A stretch of DNA of 51,205 nucleotides from Candidatus Poribacteria bacterium (GTDB lineage Bacteria > Poribacteria > WGA-4E > WGA-3G): the NCBI GenBank assembly GCA_028821605.1, contig JAPPFM010000029.1:1-51205 (forward strand), written 5' to 3'. A program made the position numbers and the translations under genes. A model generated the notes under the pieces. It was given only the letters and a program-made list of their open reading frames with translations. It did no database searches and had not been told where the DNA came from. Of the stretch, positions 39,706-48,178 are shown piece by piece; position 1 is the first letter of the stretch, and every line of letters begins with the position of its first letter.

Positions 39706-42504
39706 ATGCAAGGATTATCGCTTAATTTTCGTTCAGAAACGCTTTTTGCGTTGACTGATAAAATCAAATCCAGTATTGAGGGACGGATGAGTTGGGGAGA
39801 TACCTTTGGCTTAGGACTCGGTGTGAAATCGGATAAGCATCTGATTGTTTGGACACCGAAGGAGAGTTCAGAGGGTGCCATTCTACCCGGTTTCGACTCA
39901 GAAGATGGCGAGCTTACGGTAAAGATGCGACCCCGTCCGGGGGCATGGGTTTCTTGGATTGACGAAGCGAAAGTTACTGCTGAAACGCACGACGACTATG
40001 ACCGGGTCCACAGAAGCATACAGGAATTGGAACGGAATGCACGCCAGATTACAGATTTCGCCGATGGTGTTGTTTCGGAAATCGCCATTCAAAACCTCGG
40101 GAAGACCCTGACGCTCTCCGAACTCACTCAGGAAGTTTTGAAAGCACGACTAACAATACCCAGCACCATCAAAGCTGGTGGTTATGTGCTCGCAAAAGTT
40201 GATGACACGAATACTGAGGAGATACCTCCAGCGACTGTTATTATCCCGGAGCAAACCCATATTCATCGCGTTCATCTCAATGAAGATGCTCTTTTTGATC
40301 AAATACTAACCGAGAACTATAATTTACTCCTTGTAGTCCTCAGAACCCATATTAAGCAGTATCCCGATCTAATTGATTTGGGATACAGTTTAACGCTGCA
40401 TAATCGGTTATCTGATGCTTTGGCTGATGCAGATGAAGAGACACCGGATGCGCTTAAAGACCTTAATCCCGTTCAAGTGCTTGCCACGGCGGCGATTTAC
40501 GATCCTCTTGAACCGGAGACGCTTCAGTTAGTGCCTATCGCGTTCGACGCACCCGCAGAAGAAATTGAGTCCGCAATTAGTGAGAGTTCAAAGAAAATCG
40601 AAGGGTACACGGTGAAAGCCAACCAGCACGCCTACCAGCTCATGGCGCAATTTCAACAGGGTGTGGAAACCCGTTTGAAGGCACTTGTGCTTGGACCTGG
40701 ACAGCGCGTTCATAATAAGGTGTGGGACGATCTGGTGATCCGTGAATTACGGAATACGATGCTCGCTTTTGTCGAATTCTATGGGGAATATCTCGCTGAA
40801 CATTTTGAGGAAGCAATCGCGGCGGCGAAAACCGACGCACTCACACAAAATATTGACCCCATGATAGAGTTTTGGCAGCTACAGGACAATCAGCAGTTAA
40901 CGCTGAATCACCTCATTCAATCCTCTTACAAATTAGCGAATCAGGTGTTGGATCGAGCAGCAGGGTTGTTTCATGATCTGGTGTTTGAACAGGATTTCAT
41001 TGAAACGGGGCTTGTCAAGCAGGTTGAGTTCTCAACTTTTGAGAACAACGAACTCTTAGACGAAATTTACTTGCCGAAGTGGACGCGCGGGGCGGTACGT
41101 GAAAAAATGGCAGGTATCGCGCTTCGCTCGACTTTACATGCTACCCAAGTCGAACGTTTGACAACTATCTGGCTGGAATTGCTGGAACTCGCGAACTTCG
41201 CGAGTCAGCACAAGCAGGATTTTGAAAATGTTATTCAACCGTTAGTTGATCTCCTCTTAGCAGCCAAAACCGTACAAACGCAGCGACGGGGTCAGCAGGC
41301 ACAGCAACGGGGGAATACCGCTTTTCCCGGTTTTGAAATTCCTGATGACACCTTTGAACAGTTACTCGATCATGTAAAGTTGTATTTACCAACTATAAGG
41401 CAGTGGTTGGAAAATATCCCTCCAACGGTGGATGAGCAACAGCATTACGCAACTTTGTGGACATTAGTGCTTGATGGTAAACTGCGTGAACGACTCCTTG
41501 CCAATGTTCAACCTACTTGTGATATTAATCTCAGTGTACCCGACCAGACGAAGCGGTTAATCAATCTCATGTTGGAAAGTACACTGATTATCCAAGCTGA
41601 AAAGGACCGCAAGTCAATAGAGCGCAACCTGAATCGGGCGATTATCTCGAAGACCGGGCACGAGTTGTCCAATATCACCACGGCTTCGATGCTTGCTATT
41701 CATGGAGACACTCTGCTCGCAATGCTCCACGAGGAATTGCTGGGGTATCACGGCACTTTGGTGAAGCGGGTAAATAGACTCACGAATGCCCCTCAAAAAG
41801 GGAAAAAGCGGAAACGTGGGCAGTCGCAGAATGGCGATGCAGCAAACGCCGAAGCGGTTGAGGCGGAACAGCAAAAAGTTGAGGAACTCATGTCTTTCCT
41901 GAGACCCTACCGCCAAGAGGAGGTTATCGTCACCTTAGCGGACGCTGGACTTGATCCGCGCGCGACGAACCTTGAAGAGATTCGCAAGCAGCAGGTACTC
42001 AGTTTCGATGTAAGTGATTTGCCTCCAATAGGTGAAACGTGGCTTGGTGATAGTAAGGGTGTTGAAGATTATCCAAATTTGCGGATGTTCCTTTTACAGA
42101 ACCAGCTTCCAATATCGACAACCGGCAGGTTGCTTATGGAATTGCGGCAGCAATTTCCAGATGAACTCTTCAATCACGTCTTAGGGCTTATCCAAGAGGT
42201 TAAAGCACTTCAAGGCACCGATTATAAGGGAGATCTGCTTGATCAGTTTGTCACTTACATCTCCGAAAAGGTCTGGCGATGGGAATTAACCCAGATTACG
42301 GAATCTGAACTCCCGCTCTTCTTGAAAGAGAAGGTGCTCGCCTCTGCAATCTGCTATGAAAAAGAGGTTGATACTTTGCTTGAGTACGTTGAACGTTATG
42401 ATGATTTAGTATCTACGAAACTGGCAGCAGGTTCGGAAATGGACAATCACCGTCAATATATTGAGGAGCAATTTCAGGCAATCGTTGAAACCCTTTTGGT
42501 GTAA
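39706..42504 (+). CDS. large unknown protein, 932 residues
   Basis: I do not recognise any family. There is no signal peptide or membrane segment, so it is probably cytoplasmic. Residues 1-100 look beta-rich (MQGLSLNFRSETLFALTDKI, FGLGLGVKSDKHLIVWTPKE). The rest is long and helical, Gln/Glu/Leu-rich (for example QLMAQFQQGVETRLKALVLG, LDRAAGLFHDLVFEQDFIET). A basic linker (PQKGKKRKRGQSQNGD, about residues 700-715) precedes more helix. No nucleotide-binding loop or catalytic motif was found. It is flanked by MITEs and appears complete; the ATG has no good ribosome binding site nearby (AAAGG about 20 bases upstream). Confidence 0.7.
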   Translation: MQGLSLNFRSETLFALTDKIKSSIEGRMSWGDTFGLGLGVKSDKHLIVWTPKESSEGAILPGFDSEDGELTVKMRPRPGAWVSWIDEAKVTAETHDDYDRVHRSIQELERNARQITDFADGVVSEIAIQNLGKTLTLSELTQEVLKARLTIPSTIKAGGYVLAKVDDTNTEEIPPATVIIPEQTHIHRVHLNEDALFDQILTENYNLLLVVLRTHIKQYPDLIDLGYSLTLHNRLSDALADADEETPDALKDLNPVQVLATAAIYDPLEPETLQLVPIAFDAPAEEIESAISESSKKIEGYTVKANQHAYQLMAQFQQGVETRLKALVLGPGQRVHNKVWDDLVIRELRNTMLAFVEFYGEYLAEHFEEAIAAAKTDALTQNIDPMIEFWQLQDNQQLTLNHLIQSSYKLANQVLDRAAGLFHDLVFEQDFIETGLVKQVEFSTFENNELLDEIYLPKWTRGAVREKMAGIALRSTLHATQVERLTTIWLELLELANFASQHKQDFENVIQPLVDLLLAAKTVQTQRRGQQAQQRGNTAFPGFEIPDDTFEQLLDHVKLYLPTIRQWLENIPPTVDEQQHYATLWTLVLDGKLRERLLANVQPTCDINLSVPDQTKRLINLMLESTLIIQAEKDRKSIERNLNRAIISKTGHELSNITTASMLAIHGDTLLAMLHEELLGYHGTLVKRVNRLTNAPQKGKKRKRGQSQNGDAANAEAVEAEQQKVEELMSFLRPYRQEEVIVTLADAGLDPRATNLEEIRKQQVLSFDVSDLPPIGETWLGDSKGVEDYPNLRMFLLQNQLPISTTGRLLMELRQQFPDELFNHVLGLIQEVKALQGTDYKGDLLDQFVTYISEKVWRWELTQITESELPLFLKEKVLASAICYEKEVDTLLEYVERYDDLVSTKLAAGSEMDNHRQYIEEQFQAIVETLLV

Positions 42505-42521
42505 TTTAGAGTTATCAGTTT

Positions 42522-42640
42522 TATAGTAAAATCCGAAAATATATTTACAGTTCGTCAGGGTACAAACACCCCGCCGCCGCTGGCGAGATTTGTAACCTCG
42601 CCCTTGCTTTGGTGTATAGGTAATTACGGATTTCACTATA
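42522..42640. mobile_element. MITE-like element, family 1, copy D
   Basis: TATAGTAAAATCCG at 42522 and CGGATTTCACTATA ending 42640 form inverted repeats of 14 bases with one mismatch. The core GCCGCCGCTGGCGAGATTTG and AACCTCGCCCTTGC is again the shared GGCGAG type. It begins 18 bases after the 932-residue gene, so could act as part of its 3' end. Confidence 0.75.
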
Positions 42641-42653
42641 AGTTTTACCTATT

Positions 42654-42832
42654 TGTAGCATAAACTTTCAGTTTGTGCCATCTGGTGGACGATAACGGAA
42701 ACCTTAGGATATTTAAAAGTGTTCGATTGATTCTAAATCTACCGTAGTTAAACGTGAGTTTGATAAAAGCATATTGTGGCGCGAACTTTCCAGTTCGCGC
42801 CATAGTACACAAACTGGAAAGTTTGTGCTACA
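42654..42832. repeat. cluster of three GCGCAAACTTTCCAGTTTGCGC-type palindromes
   Basis: Copies are TGTAGCATAAACTTTCAGTT (42654-42680), TGGCGCGAACTTTCCAGTTC (42777-42802) and CACAAACTGGAAAGTTTGTG (42807-42832). Two more, one degraded, lie at 50527-50551 and 50556-50583. Each is a near-perfect palindrome of about 22-26 bases that could form an RNA or DNA hairpin. The rest of the gap to 42966 is unassigned. Confidence 0.7.
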
Positions 42833-42966
42833 GGGTCGTAAGGTGGACCTTCGGAGAAAGGACCTATTATTGAATGCACATCATTTGTTATCAAACTGGC
42901 GTTAATTAACCGAAAGTCTGCGCGAAACGAAGTAGAGCGCAGCTCAGAAGCCCATAATTAAAAAAA

Positions 42967-43878
42967 ATGAAAATAGCTTTATTGGGCAACAGTCAGTTAG
43001 CCGTCTCGACTGCCTGGGGCTTAAGTCAATTAGAGTCGGCGCGTGAAATTGTATTTGTGTCGGATGCGACATCGAAAAAAAACAGATTCGTTCCACCAAA
43101 AGGGGGTGCACCCGGAAGTCTCCGAGACCTTGTGGAAGCAAACGCTTTAAGTGGCAGTGATACTGCGATTTCCTTTTCCGATTCGTTAGAGAGCTTGTCT
43201 GGCGCGGATGTGATTGTGCTGATGCCACCGATGGGGCAATCTGGTTTCCGTTCTCCTCAAGCGGTGAAGACAACAGGCATTGCACTTACACGGCGATTTG
43301 TAACTGGAATTCAGCAACATGCATTGGATGCCAAGATTCTGGTGGCAATGTCGCCCACGAATTACATCGCCTCGTGGATCCATCAGACGCTCGGTGGTGG
43401 GCAAATCATCGGTCTCGGAAACGGAGCTGCTACGGCGCACTTAACCGCTGAAATTGCGAAACGCGTTGAGGTCTCAGTGCAGGATGTGATGGCTTTGGCG
43501 ATCGGGAGCGACCAAGAGACGTATCCGCTCCCGCAATACTGCCGAGTGAACGGTATCCCACTTGCCCAACTGATGTCTGAAGTTGACATCGAAAGCCTCT
43601 GTGAAGCCGTTGCACAGCGTTGCCTGTATACCACAAACAACGAATGGACATTGGTGAGTTATATTTTGCAGGTTGTTTCAGCCATTGCGCTTGATAAAAG
43701 ACGAGTGATGAGTGTTGGCACCCATATATCAGCGGGTGAGACCTCGGTTTACCTGAACGTTCCGGCGCAAGTCGGACACGATGGCGTTGCTTCCATTGTC
43801 CCACTTGAGTTGACTGAACAACAACGCCAGCAATTTAGACAATTGGTCGTGCAGAGTGCTGAAGACCAAGCGTCGTGA
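42967..43878 (+). CDS. divergent malate/lactate dehydrogenase-like protein
   Basis: The 303-residue protein follows the LDH/MDH fold: KIALLGNSQLAVSTAWGLSQ at the Rossmann N-terminus, ADVIVLMPPMGQSGFRSP where the substrate loop is, MSPTNYIASWIHQTLGGGQI (position of the NPVD motif) and GLGNGAATAHLTAEIA (normally GTGTVLDTARFR). The catalytic site normally includes Arg in DTAR and His in GEHGD. Here those stretches read ATAH and GSDQETYP, so both residues seem replaced. NAD binding is likely, but standard dehydrogenase activity is doubtful. Substrate and role are unknown. Confidence 0.7.
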   Translation: MKIALLGNSQLAVSTAWGLSQLESAREIVFVSDATSKKNRFVPPKGGAPGSLRDLVEANALSGSDTAISFSDSLESLSGADVIVLMPPMGQSGFRSPQAVKTTGIALTRRFVTGIQQHALDAKILVAMSPTNYIASWIHQTLGGGQIIGLGNGAATAHLTAEIAKRVEVSVQDVMALAIGSDQETYPLPQYCRVNGIPLAQLMSEVDIESLCEAVAQRCLYTTNNEWTLVSYILQVVSAIALDKRRVMSVGTHISAGETSVYLNVPAQVGHDGVASIVPLELTEQQRQQFRQLVVQSAEDQAS

Positions 43879-43958
43879 TATTTTCGATGTTCAGTCATCG
43901 TGGGTTGAACGGCGTGAAACCCAACGATTTTCTAACTGCTGACTGCTAAAATAAAAAC

Positions 43959-45080
43959 ATGAGAGAAATATACCAGAAAATTCCAGAACTAATTGAATCC
44001 GCTCAGGTCGGTGCCTATTGCACTGTTGTGGAGACGAAAGGTTCGACCCCACAAAAGCCCGGCTCAAAGCTCTTAATTCTCCCAGATTTGCGGAATATCG
44101 GCACACTCGGTGGTGGGTGTGTTGAGGCGGAAGCGCGTCGGCAAGCCATAGGCTTGATGCAGGACGGTGTACCGCGGCTACTTGAGTTTCAATTGGATAG
44201 CGATTACGGCTGGGACGATGGACTCATCTGCGGCGGGAATATGAAAATCTTCATTGATCTGCCGAAAACGCACGCCGAAGCAGAAATGTTTGAGCGACTC
44301 CAAGCCTTGAACAGTGAGAAAACACCGATCGTCTGTGCAACGGTTGTGACGAGTGCTAAACAGGGCATTGATGTCGGTATGAAGATGATCTTCGCCACCA
44401 CAGGTGAACGTATCGGCACGTTGGGCGATCCGGCTTTGGAAGCGGCAGTGGAGGAGCAGACTCCTGAGATACTTAAGAAGAACCTTGCAGGCTTGTTTCG
44501 CGAGGACGAGACAGCATCCGTCTTTTTAGAGCCGTTACAACCTCGCCCGACTTTACTCATCGCGGGAGCGGGTCATGTTGGACAGGCACTCTGTCATCTC
44601 GGTAGTTGGTTGGATTTTGACATCGCTATTGTTGACGATCGCGCCGACTTCGCTTCCACCGAAAGGTTACCAGAAGCAGACGAGATTATCATCGGCGATA
44701 TCGCCACGGAACTCCGAAACTATCCGATTACGCCACTGACATACGTTGTGATTGTCACCCGTGGACACCAGCACGATGAATCGGCGTTACACAGTGTTGT
44801 TGAATCGGATGCCGGTTACATTGGATTGATAGGGAGCCGTCGCAAGATTAAACTGATATTCGACGATCTAATGGAGGCTGGGATTTCTACGGAGAGACTC
44901 CAACGGGTTTATGCACCCATCGGGCTGGATATTAACTCAAAAACCGTGCCGGAAATTGCTGTCAGTATCGCATCGCAACTTATCCAGATCCGTAATGCCG
45001 CTGACACTGTTCACACTTTTGATGCACAGCCCGTACGAATGCCTACCGTTAAAGTAGCAGGAGGGGGAAAAAATGAGTGA
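43959..45080 (+). CDS. xdhC: XdhC/CoxI-family molybdenum-enzyme maturation protein
   Basis: XdhC-type proteins bind the molybdenum cofactor and help sulfurate and insert it into xanthine dehydrogenase-type enzymes. The 373 residues have the N-terminal domain ETKGSTPQKPGSKLLILPD, GTLGGGCVEAEARRQAI and CGGNMKIFIDL, and a C-terminal Rossmann domain PTLLIAGAGHVGQALCHLGS with YVVIVTRGHQHDESALHSVV and GLIGSRRKIKLIF. No molybdenum hydroxylase subunit gene is in the window, so its client is elsewhere. An ACTGCTGACTGC repeat precedes the ATG. The stop overlaps the next gene by 8 bases. Confidence 0.9.
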   Translation: MREIYQKIPELIESAQVGAYCTVVETKGSTPQKPGSKLLILPDLRNIGTLGGGCVEAEARRQAIGLMQDGVPRLLEFQLDSDYGWDDGLICGGNMKIFIDLPKTHAEAEMFERLQALNSEKTPIVCATVVTSAKQGIDVGMKMIFATTGERIGTLGDPALEAAVEEQTPEILKKNLAGLFREDETASVFLEPLQPRPTLLIAGAGHVGQALCHLGSWLDFDIAIVDDRADFASTERLPEADEIIIGDIATELRNYPITPLTYVVIVTRGHQHDESALHSVVESDAGYIGLIGSRRKIKLIFDDLMEAGISTERLQRVYAPIGLDINSKTVPEIAVSIASQLIQIRNAADTVHTFDAQPVRMPTVKVAGGGKNE

Positions 45081-45762
45081 TGCTTATATACATATACCGG
45101 ATGTTGCCCACATTGATCAACCCGCCGAACTGGAAGGTATACGACTCAATTGGGGTCCATCAATATTTCGTAAAACTCGCCAAGGGCCCCGCGACCTCCG
45201 CGCTGCCCCCGCTACTCCGGAGTTTTGGGAGGTTTGGAAGCGGAACAAGGAGGCTCTTAAAACCGCCGGTATCTCCTGCACCCGCGACGAGTCAGGTGAC
45301 TGGTGGGTAGAATGGTGGATCGACGTTTCGGGTGATCGAACTGATGTAACACCAGTGGATGATATACCTGAAGACGAATCTTATGCACTCAGCTCCGATC
45401 ATATAACACCAGTGGATGATATTGATATACCTGAAGACGAATCTTATACACTCGGCGAAGTCATTGACCTTGTCCAGCGGACATTGGACAAAGTTAAGGA
45501 ACACGCCCAGCACAACGAACTTCAATATTGGTCCAAGGATGTCTATTTTCTCTTGTATGATATGCTTCGGTATGTGAATCAGAATGTCTCAGGTGTGTTT
45601 GTACTTCGACAAATCCAAAAAGACACGTACCGAGTGAAATATATGGCTGAAGATTTTTCAAAACAGAGATCAAGTAGAAAACTCAAGGAAGAAGTAAACC
45701 AAACGGCGCGTTATCTTGAAGAGTTGACTGGTCGAAAGCCATCATGGGGTGACAAAGAGTAG
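45073..45762 (+). CDS. unknown protein, 229 residues, with internal duplication
   Basis: I recognise no family. It begins MSDAYIHIPDVAHIDQPAEL and has WEVWKRNKEALKTAG. A segment is duplicated in tandem: DVTPVDDIPEDESYAL, then HITPVDDIDIPEDESYTL (DNA 45347-45390 and 45404-45453), the second copy having 6 extra bases. The C-terminal part (about residues 130-225) is helical (EVIDLVQRTLDKVKEHAQHN). No signal peptide. AGGAGGGGG precedes the ATG, and the start overlaps xdhC. Confidence 0.65.
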   Translation: MSDAYIHIPDVAHIDQPAELEGIRLNWGPSIFRKTRQGPRDLRAAPATPEFWEVWKRNKEALKTAGISCTRDESGDWWVEWWIDVSGDRTDVTPVDDIPEDESYALSSDHITPVDDIDIPEDESYTLGEVIDLVQRTLDKVKEHAQHNELQYWSKDVYFLLYDMLRYVNQNVSGVFVLRQIQKDTYRVKYMAEDFSKQRSSRKLKEEVNQTARYLEELTGRKPSWGDKE

Positions 45763-45819
45763 CCGGTGGTAATGGGTATTCCCAATGAATAGCGTGTTAT
45801 GAAATAAGGAGAGTATTTC

Positions 45820-46722
45820 GTGAATCCAGAACCTAAAGTAATAGTTGAAGATATTGAGATGTCCGTGGATGCATTAGATGTTCAAAAAGCTGCAGATATT
45901 TTTGAGGAACACGGGTGTCTTGTCGTCCGTGGACTGATGGCACCGTATATCAAAGCACTTCATCAGGATATTGAGGCAGCCGCGGCGGAGTCCATATCGT
46001 TGCTTGACAAGGCGGAACGGATTGTTGAAGGGTGGCGTACACCGAACGGCACGCTGTTCCTACCAGCACCAGAAGGCTATAAACGCGACAAACAGATCAT
46101 GGTACTGTCGATAGGCTATCAGACGAGTGCTGCGTTTTTCCAATCCGCTCTTGATGAAACCACAGTCAATATCGTAGAGGCGATCTTGGGACCCAATGTG
46201 GAGATCTTCGGCAACGGTCAGTGTCTCTATAAGGAGCCGGTCGGTGGACACCCGAAGCACCTCCATCAGGATTCTGCGTATTTTGAACACCGCTATCAGG
46301 GACCCGTCGGCATTCTGAGTTATGTTGTAGACACTGACTTGGTAAATGGGGCGTTACACGTTGTACCGGGTTCACACAAACTCGGACAACTCAAGCATAT
46401 TGATACGTTCTCGCATCTCGGTTTGGAGGAGGATGAGTGGCCCTGGGAGAGCGCGCTCCCAGTTGTTGGAAACGCTGGTGATTCGATCTTCTTTAACGTC
46501 AAGACCATTCACGGTTCCAAACAGAATATGTCGGACAAACCGCGTCCGATTTTCATCAACCGCTATCGCCGAACAGACGATTTCGTGGTCATCGGTGGGA
46601 CGACCACGACGAACCGTGCAGAGGCAGAGAAGCGTGCCGCTGCAGCTGAGGAAGCGAAGAAATCTAATAGTGATCGAGGTTTGATGTTGCGAGGGTTCCG
46701 TCCGTTTGATTCGCAGGATTAA
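45820..46722 (+). CDS. phytanoyl-CoA dioxygenase (PhyH) family protein, copy 1
   Basis: The 300-residue protein is an Fe(II)/2-oxoglutarate-dependent oxygenase. It begins at GTG 45820 with AAGGAG upstream. The iron facial triad is probably His and Asp in HLHQDSAYF (near residues 147-155) and the distal His in KTIHGSKQNM, and the 2-oxoglutarate-binding Arg is in FINRYRRT. GALHVVPGSHKLGQL is the usual double-stranded beta-helix stretch. Substrate unknown; PhyH families are often expanded in sponge-associated bacteria. A terminator follows. Confidence 0.85.
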   Translation: MNPEPKVIVEDIEMSVDALDVQKAADIFEEHGCLVVRGLMAPYIKALHQDIEAAAAESISLLDKAERIVEGWRTPNGTLFLPAPEGYKRDKQIMVLSIGYQTSAAFFQSALDETTVNIVEAILGPNVEIFGNGQCLYKEPVGGHPKHLHQDSAYFEHRYQGPVGILSYVVDTDLVNGALHVVPGSHKLGQLKHIDTFSHLGLEEDEWPWESALPVVGNAGDSIFFNVKTIHGSKQNMSDKPRPIFINRYRRTDDFVVIGGTTTTNRAEAEKRAAAAEEAKKSNSDRGLMLRGFRPFDSQD

Positions 46723-46754
46723 ACTTGCTTTTCCGAGTGTTTTAACGCTCTAAA

Positions 46755-46781
46755 TTCCCCTTAATAGGGGGATTTTTTTGT
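46755..46781. terminator. rho-independent terminator after the PhyH gene
   Basis: TCCCCTTAATAGGGGGA forms a short stem followed by TTTTTTT, a good intrinsic terminator for the plus strand. It sits between convergent genes, so could also limit transcription from the minus-strand DUF420 gene. Confidence 0.8.
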
Positions 46782-46806
46782 CTAAAGTGGAACAGCTTCT
46801 TCGGTT

Positions 46807-47223
46807 CTACAACTGATACAGCATCAGATAGATAATCACGCCTGTTACCGAGACATACAACCAAATCGGGAAAGTAATCTTCGCGATGCGACGGTGTTTC
46901 TCAAACCGCTCACGCCACGCCAAATAGAGGGTGCGTAACGCCAATGGCACGATGACGAACGCTAAAAGGATGTGTGAAATCAGGATAGTAAAATAGACAG
47001 GACGAATCCATCCGTGTTTTGTGAATGGTTTTGAACCGGCGTTGGCGTGATAGATAACGTAACTGATGAGGAAAAGCACGGACACACCAAAAGCTGCGAG
47101 CATGCAGTTTTTATGTGCCGTGATTTTTTGTTGTCGGATTTGCACATATCCGATCGTTAGTAGGATACCACTGATTGTATTCAGGGTTGCATTGACCGTC
47201 GGTAGGTCTGAGATCTCAAGCAC
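46807..47223 (-). CDS. DUF420 membrane protein
   Basis: This 138-residue protein has four membrane helices: LNTISGILLTIGYVQI, MLAAFGVSVLFLISYVIYHA, YFTILISHILLAFVIVPLAL and the terminal ITFPIWLYVSVTGVIIYLML. Conserved His residues (IYHANAG, ISHILLA) match DUF420 (YozB-like), a family found next to cytochrome oxidase and cytochrome assembly genes. Function is unproven; a role in haem-copper oxidase assembly is suggested for relatives. CATTTTCCTCCTAC on the plus strand shows a GGAGG site before its ATG. Confidence 0.8.
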   Translation of the reverse strand: MLEISDLPTVNATLNTISGILLTIGYVQIRQQKITAHKNCMLAAFGVSVLFLISYVIYHANAGSKPFTKHGWIRPVYFTILISHILLAFVIVPLALRTLYLAWRERFEKHRRIAKITFPIWLYVSVTGVIIYLMLYQL

Positions 47224-47274
47224 ATTTTCCTCCTACGTCCTTGCTTCGGCACAACGGCGTGTGCCTGCTACTTT

Positions 47275-48153
47275 CTACCGGGGCCATCGGTAGGCTTGCG
47301 CGCCCTTAGAATTCTCTAACGCAAATTCCCACCGTTGACACCATGTTTCATATTGCGTGTTACCGGCTTCAGGTCGCAGACGACTCCGCATGAGGAATGC
47401 AGGATAGAAGGGTCTCCCTGTCGGCTGATAGACATCGTGGTAACGCAGATCGAAACTCCACCGGACACTCTCCGATTCATTCGGTTTCGCGCTGTGGAGT
47501 GTGTAATTATGGAACAGAATAACGCCACCTGCTCGGATCGGTAGTGCCTTCGGTGTGAGGTTAGATGGTTGATTTTCCGACGTGACCGCTAATCCCCCTT
47601 CGGTCCAGTCATGTTTGTAAAGCCCCATCTTATGACTACCCGGCATCACCTGTAGGCATCCGTTTTCCAACGTCGCATCCACAATCGGAATCCAGACAGT
47701 GAGCATGAAATACGGGTCCGTATCGGGCCAGCACACACCTGCGTCCTGATGCCAAGGTGTAGGTGCCCGTTGTGAACTTTTTTTCGGCAGGACTGCCCGG
47801 ATATGTTGGATCGGGTTACAGATAATCTCGGAACCCACAAAGGATTCTGCGATGTCGAGGATTTTGGGGTTCTTGAGGAAGTTGAACGTCGCTTCACCGC
47901 GCGCTTGCATAATGTCCAGATTTGCTGTTACTTCTTGTGTTTCATTCGAGAGGTGAAGCAGTCGTTCCGTGAAGGGTTTGTCGGCGTATGTGTCGCTCAC
48001 TTTCCCTTCTGCGTGCAATTTCTCAGCACGTTCCTCAATAATTCCCTTGTATTCATCAATGACGGGACCGAGGTCGTTTTCATCAAGTGCATCTTCAAGC
48101 AGTAGATATCCGTTGTCGTGGAAGAAGGAAACTTGAGATTCGGTTAAACGCAT
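47275..48153 (-). CDS. phytanoyl-CoA dioxygenase (PhyH) family protein, copy 2
   Basis: ATG 48153 (292 residues) is chosen over the upstream ATG at 48213, because GGAGG stands 7 bases before it and MRLTESQVSFFHDNGYLLLE is the normal PhyH start. The iron-binding His/Asp are in PTPWHQDAGVCWPDTDP, the distal His in YTLHSAKPNES, and the Arg region in SVRWSFDLRYHDVY. The fold stretch GCLQVMPGSHKMGLYKHDW is clear. Substrate unknown. The stop of copy 3 is at 48179-48181, so the two genes form one minus-strand transcription unit. Confidence 0.87.
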   Translation of the reverse strand: MRLTESQVSFFHDNGYLLLEDALDENDLGPVIDEYKGIIEERAEKLHAEGKVSDTYADKPFTERLLHLSNETQEVTANLDIMQARGEATFNFLKNPKILDIAESFVGSEIICNPIQHIRAVLPKKSSQRAPTPWHQDAGVCWPDTDPYFMLTVWIPIVDATLENGCLQVMPGSHKMGLYKHDWTEGGLAVTSENQPSNLTPKALPIRAGGVILFHNYTLHSAKPNESESVRWSFDLRYHDVYQPTGRPFYPAFLMRSRLRPEAGNTQYETWCQRWEFALENSKGAQAYRWPR

Positions 48154-48178
48154 AATTGCGTCCTCCTTGCGTTGTGTA

